Source of the DNA: Arachidicoccus sp. BS20
GTDB taxonomy: Bacteria > Bacteroidota > Bacteroidia > Chitinophagales > Chitinophagaceae
DNA: 64,000 nt
Assembly: GCF_001659705.1 (NCBI RefSeq)
Contig: NZ_CP015971.1
Location: 620,001 to 684,000, forward strand
Direction of reading: 5' to 3'
In this document: positions 19,169-26,821 of the stretch, piece after piece
Numbering within the stretch: position 1 is the first letter of the stretch
How the letters are laid out: every line of letters starts with the position of its first letter
Program-made: the position numbers and the translations under genes
Notes under the pieces: model-generated
The model's database searches: none
Seen by the model: the letters and a program-made list of their open reading frames with translations, nothing else
What the model was told of the DNA's origin: nothing

Positions 19169-20371
19169 TCAATCATTCGTTCCCCACATATTTATTTGCT
19201 CAATTACAATGAAATAGGTACCCATCCAGTTTTGCAGATTTTTGATACGCAGATACCTGTATGGCGGCGTATCCTCGTCAAAATCGAAGGAAAAGCCTGC
19301 AAGACCTGCCAGATAATCGGCATTAGTGCCTTGTCCCAAAGGCAAGCCGGACGGTTTGGTTACCTGGCAAGTAAGAATCTTAGTCCACTCCGACCAGTCT
19401 CCGCTGTGCGACGGGTTATTCGAACCATATACTTCAAACAGCTTAGGGCTGCCATCTGCAAAGAACGTAGGAGAATTGTCCGTATTATTTTGCTGGCGGG
19501 TATAGAGCGTAAAACGTGTAAGCTTTACCGGCTCATCGCCAAGTCCCCAGGTAATAACGGCAGGGGTGCTTGAACTTATATCCGTATTTACACAGGGCCA
19601 TTGCTGCAAATTGGGATTGTTGTTCCACATTAAATCGAGATGTGTTTGATATGAAAATTTGGAATCATTATCACACTGAAAAACAAAGAACTTCGATTTG
19701 TCTAATAAGATTTCCTGCTTAGGCGTTAACGTTGCAAATAAAGTGTCGGTTGCGTTTGCCCAACGGTCGCGAATGTAGAATCCGAATTTTCTCTCTACCG
19801 ATGGCATACCTCTTATACTTACACTAATTGCAGAGTCAGCAGTATAAATATTATTCAGCCCTTCCCATTTTCCATCGTTTAAGGAATCTACCAATGGCAC
19901 TATGACCAAATCTGAACGTAAAGGGTTGAGAGACGTAATATGAACTCCACCCGCTGTTGCCGTAACAGCCATATTTCTATAAGCAATCTGAACCGGAGAA
20001 ACCAAAGGTTGTATATCAACAGTTACCGGATCGGAAGCTAATTCACTTCTATTGACCGAGTACAGTTTCACTTCATGCACCAATGTATCATTAAAGCCCT
20101 GTACATCAATTTGATTGGAATAGTAAGAAGATTTTACGGTTACCTCTTTTCCGGAGGTTAATGAATATACAGCCTTAATGTATAGCAAATCCGGGTCTGA
20201 CGGTGGCGTATAAGTAATCGATGCTGCCCCATTCTTATTGGTAACTTTAACATTGCTTACCTTGCCGGGCGGTGTTGTACCGTCTTCTATCAATCCCGGT
20301 GCTCCATCTTTTTTACAGCCCGTGATAATTAATGTTCCTAACATTAGAATTATCGGTATATACTTATTCAT
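19169..20371 (-). CDS. Surface lipoprotein, DUF4959/DUF5126/DUF5000 type, second copy
   Basis: The 400-aa protein is identical to 4708-5910, with lipobox ITG-C19 and three beta-domains, the last discoidin-like. It follows susD by 42 bp in the right PUL copy. The probable role is helping the SusCD complex capture glycan at the outer membrane. Domain assignment is by recognition of family patterns and not by a search. Confidence 0.85.
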   Translation of the reverse strand: MNKYIPIILMLGTLIITGCKKDGAPGLIEDGTTPPGKVSNVKVTNKNGAASITYTPPSDPDLLYIKAVYSLTSGKEVTVKSSYYSNQIDVQGFNDTLVHEVKLYSVNRSELASDPVTVDIQPLVSPVQIAYRNMAVTATAGGVHITSLNPLRSDLVIVPLVDSLNDGKWEGLNNIYTADSAISVSIRGMPSVERKFGFYIRDRWANATDTLFATLTPKQEILLDKSKFFVFQCDNDSKFSYQTHLDLMWNNNPNLQQWPCVNTDISSSTPAVITWGLGDEPVKLTRFTLYTRQQNNTDNSPTFFADGSPKLFEVYGSNNPSHSGDWSEWTKILTCQVTKPSGLPLGQGTNADYLAGLAGFSFDFDEDTPPYRYLRIKNLQNWMGTYFIVIEQINMWGTND

Positions 20372-20413
20372 CTGTTTAATATTTTATATTAAATTATTTT
20401 ATAAAACGATATG

Positions 20414-22309
20414 CTACCAACCCGGATTTTGTACCAGGTTTTCATTTACATTAAGGTCTGACTCTGACAAAGGCCACAAATAATCCCTGGGAGCTATAAA
20501 ATGCATCGTATAATAAGTGGTTAATTTATAAAACAGCTCAGGATGTTCCGCAGTACCGGATGCGTCCCAACCTATAATGTTCTCGTTCAATACCTGAGCA
20601 GCCAATTTCCACCTTCTTAAATCCCAAAAACGGCTTCCTTCAAATGCCATTTCATTTGCTCTTTCTTCTCTTATAATTGTTCTCAAACCTTCTTTGGTAG
20701 TATATTCAGCAGGATTATTGGAATAATTAGTCCAGCTTTCCTGAACGGTTGGCAAGCCGGCACGTGCCCTAACCCTGTTAAGGTATTCATATACTTCATC
20801 AGAAGGACCTGACGTTTCATTTAGCGCTTCTGCATAAAGCAGATAAAGGTCTGCCAGCCGCATCATAGGAAAAGGATAATCTTCGATATGGCTACTGTTA
20901 TCTGCATTAAAGGTAAATTTCCAGTTTACCATTTTCTTAGGATAATACGTTGTAACTGTGGCGCCTACACCTGCCCCAAACTGCCCTAATCTGTCTTGTA
21001 AATTCCATGTGTTTTCATCTGTATGGCTGGGACTGTTTTGCATATACCATACGCCCCCGTCAAACCCCAAATCGGCATAGAACCTTGGTTCCCTGTCAAA
21101 ATTAATTCTTGCAGTCTGATAACCTTCGATGAGATTAAAGCGTTCATCGTGCGTTGCTGTTCTCAACGCTGTAATGTTTGAAAAATCCAATGTTTTGTCT
21201 TCGGTAATGGGCACACCGTTTTTTGTATAAAATTGTTCTACAATACCCATGGTCGGTCCCAAAACGCCGTATATGCTCGAATTACCGGCATTGTTGGGAT
21301 CTATATGTGCCATAGATGAGTATTGCAGTTGCCATGTAGAGGAATTAGAATTTCCCCATATTATCTCCTGGTTCCATTTTTCACATACGGCATTGCGAAT
21401 ACTCATTTGTGTCATAGTAGCATCTGAAAGCGTGTAACCTGTTGTATTTATAAAATGGTATAGAGAAATTCCGGCTGTTTCACAGGCGTCTATTGCTTCT
21501 TTTGCTGCAAGGGCTGCCCTTTGCCACTTACTTATATCAAACGTAGTGTTTATTAACAATTGCCCGTCTTTGTTTTTAAAATTTGAATAATCATTATTGC
21601 CGTTAAACAGCGGACTGGCTCCGTAAACCAAAACCTTGGCACGCATAGCCAATGCGATGGGGCGTGTGATGTGCCCATAATCCGTAGAAGGATTGATAAC
21701 GCTGTATGGCAGCAACTTCGAAGCAGAATCCATCAGGTTCGCTATATAATTCACTACAGTATCTACAGGAAGCCGTTTAACTTTAGTCTGTTCGAGCGGC
21801 GCATCTATCGGCAGGTTTTTATCTACAATAGCAATGGGGCCATATTGCCTGAACAAAAGAAAGTGATAGTATGCCTTTAAAAACATAGCTTCCCCTATCC
21901 AGCGGGTTCTTTCATCAATCTGCAAATCTTTGACTTTATTGGTGTCCACTATATTCTCCAAAAAAGTATTGCAAATGCGGATTGCCTCATACTCTGTACC
22001 CCATATTCCAACGTAAGGGCTTACCACATTTTGATTACCTCTCGCTATATCCCAATTGTGCGCATTAATAGCACGCGGTGGGTAGTTGAGCCACAACTCA
22101 TCTCCACCAAGATAGGCTACATTCAATTGAGGGTCGCCATCATTGCCTAAAAAAGAATAGCACGTGGCTAAGTACTTTTCGGCTTCTGAGCGCATGGTAA
22201 ATGCATTATTAAGTGTTGCGACATTATCAGGGACAACATCTAAGTATTTTTTACAAGATGCAAGACTTGTAATTATCAATATAATTGTTAAATACCATTT
22301 TAATTTCAT
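20414..22309 (-). CDS. SusD/RagB family glycan-binding lipoprotein, second copy
   Basis: The 631-aa protein is identical to 5953-7848: lipobox C19, TPR helices, the RagB-type C-terminus with SRFWDLRRWK and the terminal NLVQNPGW. It pairs with the SusC at 22339-25527 (29-bp gap). Because both SusC and SusD are duplicated without change, complexes could mix subunits from the two copies. Confidence 0.95.
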   Translation of the reverse strand: MKLKWYLTIILIITSLASCKKYLDVVPDNVATLNNAFTMRSEAEKYLATCYSFLGNDGDPQLNVAYLGGDELWLNYPPRAINAHNWDIARGNQNVVSPYVGIWGTEYEAIRICNTFLENIVDTNKVKDLQIDERTRWIGEAMFLKAYYHFLLFRQYGPIAIVDKNLPIDAPLEQTKVKRLPVDTVVNYIANLMDSASKLLPYSVINPSTDYGHITRPIALAMRAKVLVYGASPLFNGNNDYSNFKNKDGQLLINTTFDISKWQRAALAAKEAIDACETAGISLYHFINTTGYTLSDATMTQMSIRNAVCEKWNQEIIWGNSNSSTWQLQYSSMAHIDPNNAGNSSIYGVLGPTMGIVEQFYTKNGVPITEDKTLDFSNITALRTATHDERFNLIEGYQTARINFDREPRFYADLGFDGGVWYMQNSPSHTDENTWNLQDRLGQFGAGVGATVTTYYPKKMVNWKFTFNADNSSHIEDYPFPMMRLADLYLLYAEALNETSGPSDEVYEYLNRVRARAGLPTVQESWTNYSNNPAEYTTKEGLRTIIREERANEMAFEGSRFWDLRRWKLAAQVLNENIIGWDASGTAEHPELFYKLTTYYTMHFIAPRDYLWPLSESDLNVNENLVQNPGW

Positions 22310-22338
22310 TCTATATAATTTTAAACGCTTATCAAAAA

Positions 22339-25300
22339 TTAAAAACCAAAGTTTATTCCCAGATTGTATAGTACCTGCAAAGGATAGCCTAAACCGTTGC
22401 CTCCCATTTCAGGGTCCCACAATTTGAATTTGCTAATCACACCAAGGTTTTGACCATTAACATATATGCGAAAATTTGAAAAATGCAATTTATTAAGCAG
22501 TTTTTTAGGCAATGTATAGCCGATTTCCAATGTCTTAAATCTTAAAAAGGATCCGTTTTCCAGCCACCACGTTGAAGACTGGTCGTTATTCTGGTTGAAC
22601 TGGTCATCAAGCCTTGGCCAAAAGGCATGTAAATTCTGATTATTTTCAGACCAGTGGTCGTTTGCAATAACACTCAATAACCCATTTTGAGACCCGCCAT
22701 TTAAAACGAAAGGAGATACATTATCGGCATTTATCAGAAATGATGTTCGTGCATTTCCCTGGAAAAAGGCGTTAATATCAAACGATTTGTATCCAAAGGA
22801 GAAACCAAAACCATACGTAATTTCAGGAACGGTAGGATAGCCAATAGGAATCATATCAAGGTTTGTTATCTGGCCGTCTCCATTTATATCTCTGTATTTA
22901 ATATCTCCCCCTAAAGGCGGATTTCCGCCGAAACTTTGAACAGGGGAGTTTCGGGCTTCATTATCATCTACAAACAGTCGCTCTGCCAGTAATCCATAGA
23001 TTTGATTGATTGAATTTCCCACTTTCGACAAATATTTTTCGTTATCCGGATAATTTGGTTCTTCGTATTTCTTGTATTTATTAGTTGCATAAGTCATGTT
23101 TGCGCGGGCTTGAATCCACATATCGTTTGAAAAGTTTTGGTTAAAATCTACCGCAATATCTACTCCATCACTTGTAGCTTTTCCTACGTTTGCAAATGCA
23201 GGCGCTTCCAACCCCGTAGTTGACGGAATTGTTGTTCTCTGCATTAAGATATCGTACCTCAAAGAATGATATGCATCAACCGTAACATTTATCTTGTTGA
23301 TGAATGTAAGGTCAAATCCATAGTTGAGCGTTTTAGACTTTTCCCAGGTAATGTTATTATTAGCATATCTGGATATTGAATATCCGGAGACATAGTGGCT
23401 TTGGTCTAAGCCCCAATGATATCCTCGTCCGTCATCGTTTGCGTTTACGTTAGATAAGTAGAAAAATCTATCCTGGTTACGCCCAATCTGGTCGTTACCC
23501 ACTAAACCGTAGGTTGCCCTCAATTTTAAATTAGTAACAATTTTTTTCAGAGACTTAAAAAAACTTTCATTGGAAATTCTCCATCCGGCACCTATTGAAG
23601 GAAAGAAGCCAAAACGATGATTATCTGCAAATTTCTCAGAACCGTTATACCCAAAATCAAACTCGGTAAGGTAACGGTCGTCATAGGCATAAGTAAACCT
23701 GCCCGATACGCCGAGGTTCCTCGCAGGTAATGATGACTGTAAATCTCCTGCATTGCCCGTTAACCTGTTTTGCAGAATCCCTATTAACATTCCTGTTACA
23801 GCGTGCTTTTTGTTAAACGTTCGGTTGTAATTAACCGCCCATTGCGCATAAGTAGTTGATTGTACAATTTTAGGTCCTTCAGAATAGTTTAAATATTCTG
23901 TACCCTGCCCCGGATTTAACAATGTCAATACATTCAGGTTTCCATTGGCATCCGGAGATAATGTATAGTAAAACGGATTGTAATTTCTTGTGAGAATAAA
24001 ATAATTATAACGCTGTGTATAAGCCATAAAGTTTGTGGATAAGCCCTCTGTGATAAATTTCAAATTTTGATTAAATTCTAACTGAACATTGATAGTAGAA
24101 GCAGTGTATCTATCATATCCGGATACCATATTAGCAAATGGATTGCTATACAATGAAGTAGTATTTGGGATAAATGCATTACCAAATAACGGATGTGTAA
24201 TATCCGGTGCATAACTACCCGGATAGTAAGCCGGAAACATTACAGGATTCGACCACATAGCGCTATTAAATACTGCTTGTCCACCATTTACATAGTTATT
24301 ATTTCCATCTACATAACCTCTCGGTCCTGTATATTGGTCAAATTGGGCATAGGTTCTTACAGTAATTTTAGTTGTGGGAGTTGCATTTATAGTTACGTTG
24401 GAACGAACATTGTAGTTCCCGAATCTGATATTATTATTAAAATCACTACCTGACAATTGTTTCAAAACGCCATTATCCACATTATATGTTCCTGATAAAT
24501 AATACTGTGCAACCTTTCCACCTCCGCTCGCATTAATATTAAGTTTTTGATTTACCGTATAATCTTTAATCAACTGGTTTATCCAGTTGTTATTCGGATA
24601 TTTTATAGGGTCATCGCCAGCTGCGGTATGATCGATTTTGTCCTGGCTATATGGCAAATTGCCCAATGGGTCTCTGGTTAATACAGCTTCATTTGCCAGG
24701 TTCATATATGTAACATTATCTGCAAATTTGAAATTTCTGGTATTTGAAGATACGGGCATTTCCGCCCTTACATTAAACTTAGTCTTTCCCTCTATACCAT
24801 TTTTCGTTGTTACCAATATTACACCGTTGGCGCCCCGTGCGCCATATAATGAAGATGCCGCAGCATCTTTTAAGACTGAAAATCCCGAGATATCATCCGG
24901 CTGGAGCCTCGCCAAATCATCATTTGTAGATTCTACTCCATCTATTAGAATTAGTGGGTCCACTTTTCCTGCACCAAAGGAGCCAACACCTCGCACAAAA
25001 AACGATGCATTATCTGCTCCCGGAGCACCACTTTGCTGAAATGAAATAATACCGGCAATTCTACCGGCAAGCATTTGTGTCATGTTGCTGGTAGCTCCTC
25101 TTAACTCTTTTGGATTAAGCGTAGTAATGGAAGCAACCATACTTTCTTTCTTCTGCCTGCCGTAAGCTACTACCACAACATCACTTGTTGAATCTTTTAA
25201 AGGAGATAAAACAATATCTATTGGGTTTCCTTTTTTTGAAAATATTTCTACCGGCTGGTATCCTACGTATGTGAAAATCAATGTGGCAGTATCCGATGAA

Positions 25301-25527
25301 ATATCCAATTTAAAAACTCCGTTTTGGTCGGTAAATGTTCCTTGTTTTGTTCCTTTTATCAAGATCGATACACTTGATAATGGCTGCCTGCTGGCGCTAT
25401 CTTTTACCGTTCCAAAAAATAGGCTCTTATTTTGTGCTGTAAGAGTGGCAAAATTTAATAATAAAATGGCCAAGCATATAAACAAACGCTTGTAACAATG
25501 TAAACGCAACCGTAAATGACTGTTCAT
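22339..25527 (-). CDS. SusC/RagA family TonB-dependent transporter, second copy
   Basis: The 1062-aa protein is identical to 7878-11066: signal peptide, carboxypeptidase-D-like domain about 37-105, TonB-box-like DVVVVAYG, SusC plug signatures and beta-barrel. Here it is effectively the first complete gene of its operon, because the preceding alpha-galactosidase is reduced to a fragment. Transcription must therefore start in the 25740-25897 spacer or come from the GH36-araC unit. Regulation may differ from the left copy, which lies behind the GntR-type regulator. Confidence 0.96.
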   Translation of the reverse strand: MNSHLRLRLHCYKRLFICLAILLLNFATLTAQNKSLFFGTVKDSASRQPLSSVSILIKGTKQGTFTDQNGVFKLDISSDTATLIFTYVGYQPVEIFSKKGNPIDIVLSPLKDSTSDVVVVAYGRQKKESMVASITTLNPKELRGATSNMTQMLAGRIAGIISFQQSGAPGADNASFFVRGVGSFGAGKVDPLILIDGVESTNDDLARLQPDDISGFSVLKDAAASSLYGARGANGVILVTTKNGIEGKTKFNVRAEMPVSSNTRNFKFADNVTYMNLANEAVLTRDPLGNLPYSQDKIDHTAAGDDPIKYPNNNWINQLIKDYTVNQKLNINASGGGKVAQYYLSGTYNVDNGVLKQLSGSDFNNNIRFGNYNVRSNVTINATPTTKITVRTYAQFDQYTGPRGYVDGNNNYVNGGQAVFNSAMWSNPVMFPAYYPGSYAPDITHPLFGNAFIPNTTSLYSNPFANMVSGYDRYTASTINVQLEFNQNLKFITEGLSTNFMAYTQRYNYFILTRNYNPFYYTLSPDANGNLNVLTLLNPGQGTEYLNYSEGPKIVQSTTYAQWAVNYNRTFNKKHAVTGMLIGILQNRLTGNAGDLQSSLPARNLGVSGRFTYAYDDRYLTEFDFGYNGSEKFADNHRFGFFPSIGAGWRISNESFFKSLKKIVTNLKLRATYGLVGNDQIGRNQDRFFYLSNVNANDDGRGYHWGLDQSHYVSGYSISRYANNNITWEKSKTLNYGFDLTFINKINVTVDAYHSLRYDILMQRTTIPSTTGLEAPAFANVGKATSDGVDIAVDFNQNFSNDMWIQARANMTYATNKYKKYEEPNYPDNEKYLSKVGNSINQIYGLLAERLFVDDNEARNSPVQSFGGNPPLGGDIKYRDINGDGQITNLDMIPIGYPTVPEITYGFGFSFGYKSFDINAFFQGNARTSFLINADNVSPFVLNGGSQNGLLSVIANDHWSENNQNLHAFWPRLDDQFNQNNDQSSTWWLENGSFLRFKTLEIGYTLPKKLLNKLHFSNFRIYVNGQNLGVISKFKLWDPEMGGNGLGYPLQVLYNLGINFGF

Positions 25528-25549
25528 ATTTTAATCAAATTTAAAATTT

Positions 25550-25739
25550 TTATTTGCTGATTCTAATGATATCCGCATCTTTCGCAGGTATTATTATTCT
25601 ATGACCTACGAGGCTATTCTTTGTATTAAACAGAGAATGAAATTTCTTTCCAAAATTTAAACAATGTAGCCTTAATGGAATTTTTACCGGTTTATCATCA
25701 TAATTAAACATTGCCACATACGCATCTTTTCCTATAATT
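25550..25739 (-). pseudogene. C-terminal fragment of the clan GH-D alpha-galactosidase
   Basis: The last 63 codons of the alpha-galactosidase at 11089-13152 are preserved without change, from about IIGKDAYVAMFNYDDKPV to IIRISK and the stop. Upstream of the junction the frame meets a TAA at 25745-25747 after two foreign codons. The catalytic barrel is missing, so no enzyme can be made. An internal ATG could at most give a peptide of about 53 residues, probably without function. Confidence 0.92.
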
Positions 25740-25746
25740 AAACATT
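25700..25746. repeat. 13-bp direct repeat at the right duplication breakpoint
   Basis: ATAATTAAACATT occurs at 25700-25712, within the repeat, and again at 25734-25746, spanning the junction at 25739/25740. The left copy has it only once at the corresponding place (11239-11251). Such microhomology suggests template switching or short-homology recombination rather than a transposon. Confidence 0.7.
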
Positions 25747-25793
25747 AACAACAACTTCAATAGACCACATACAAACAATTGTTATTTGCATGG

Positions 25794-25801
25794 CAAAAGT
25801 A
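25794..25801 (-). promoter_or_regulatory. Candidate -7 element driving the right PUL copy
   Basis: Minus-strand TACTTTTG fits TAnnTTTG and lies in the unique spacer just upstream of the truncated alpha-galactosidase. A transcript would start near 25787 and read into the fragment and then susC. No clear -33 TTTG is found at the usual distance, so support is moderate. Confidence 0.4.
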
Positions 25802-25897
25802 TTTACCAAGCATACGCTAAAAAATAGCCAATCCTTTAATTTTAATGGACTATTCTACGAATGACTGTTAGTGAGAATATTGAAATAAATGGAAGTA

Positions 25898-26794
25898 TTA
25901 GTCTTCTTCCCTATGCATAGATTTATAATGCTCAGGAGAAACTTTCATGTACTTTTTGAACAGACGGGAAAAATAAAAAGGGTCGTCATAGCCTAAAGAT
26001 TCTGCTACATCTTTCACTTTGGCTTTACCATCGTACAAAAGCTGACAAGCCCGCTGCACTTTCAGATGAATAAAGTAATCTATCGGCGGCATACCTGTCG
26101 CTTTTCTAAACAATGTAGAAAAGTGTGATACGGAAAAATTATGCTTTGCAGCCATGTCTTCTACTGTAAGCTTTTCGTGAAGCATGGCTTTCATGTAGAT
26201 GATGGTTTGGGTAATATAGTCGCCTTCATCTGCCTCTTTTTTCACTGACTTACCGGGATAAAAAAACGTTGCCAGAAAATGATTAAGGCAAAGATTAGCA
26301 TTGCGCAGGTTTTCTATACTGAAACCCATTTCGAGACTTTGATACATCTCTTCCCAAATTTCCAACCCTTTTTTATTCAGCGGAATATCTTTAGGCAATC
26401 CATTTGAACTTATACCGAACGACTGATTGAAGTCTCCTATTTGCGAGCCGCTGAAATGTACCCAGTAAATTGTCCAGGGGTCGTCTTCATAAGTTCCATA
26501 CGTTAGCGATTCGGTAGTTGCAGGTGTGATGATGTATTGATTTGGCTGCATTTCAAATTCTCTATCGCCTATTTTAAACCAGCCTCTGCCACGCAGGCAA
26601 TAAATAAGAATATCGTCGGAAATACCGTGCCTGCGCTGCCTGTAATGAAATTCTGCGTGAGGAAAATAACCTATATGCGTGATGTGTACACCACCAATTG
26701 CCGGATTTCTTGTTTTATAATCGGCAAGTACGCTTTCGGGCAATGCAATCAGTTTTTGCCCTTCAAAACCATCTTTTCTTTTAATCCTGCTCAT
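25898..26794 (-). CDS. AraC family transcriptional regulator with cupin sensor domain
   Basis: A 298-aa protein. An N-terminal AraC-type cupin (about 20-160; RGRGWFKIGDREFEMQPNQYIITP, WTIYWVHFSG) is followed by a double helix-turn-helix (about 195-298; LTVEDMAAKHNFSVSHFSTLFRKATGMPPIDYFIHLKV, VKDVAESLGYDDPFYFSRLFKKYMKVSPEHY). It is typical of sugar-responsive activators. It lies 27 bp downstream of the GH36 gene and just upstream of the right PUL copy, all on the minus strand, so it is a natural candidate to control both. The ligand is unknown, with a galactoside the obvious guess. Confidence 0.92.
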   Translation of the reverse strand: MSRIKRKDGFEGQKLIALPESVLADYKTRNPAIGGVHITHIGYFPHAEFHYRQRRHGISDDILIYCLRGRGWFKIGDREFEMQPNQYIITPATTESLTYGTYEDDPWTIYWVHFSGSQIGDFNQSFGISSNGLPKDIPLNKKGLEIWEEMYQSLEMGFSIENLRNANLCLNHFLATFFYPGKSVKKEADEGDYITQTIIYMKAMLHEKLTVEDMAAKHNFSVSHFSTLFRKATGMPPIDYFIHLKVQRACQLLYDGKAKVKDVAESLGYDDPFYFSRLFKKYMKVSPEHYKSMHREED

Positions 26795-26821
26795 AATTAA
26801 ATTCGCAATAATAAATGCTCT

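Larger units (their letters stand above)
14462..25739. repeat. Right copy of the >=11.28-kb PUL duplication
   Basis: Direct repeat of 1-11278. Its right end cuts the alpha-galactosidase gene after the last 63 codons, then unique sequence follows up to an AraC gene. The reading frame of the SusD scrap runs without a break across 14461/14462, so this is only the window limit of the left copy and not a real breakpoint. Confidence 0.97.
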
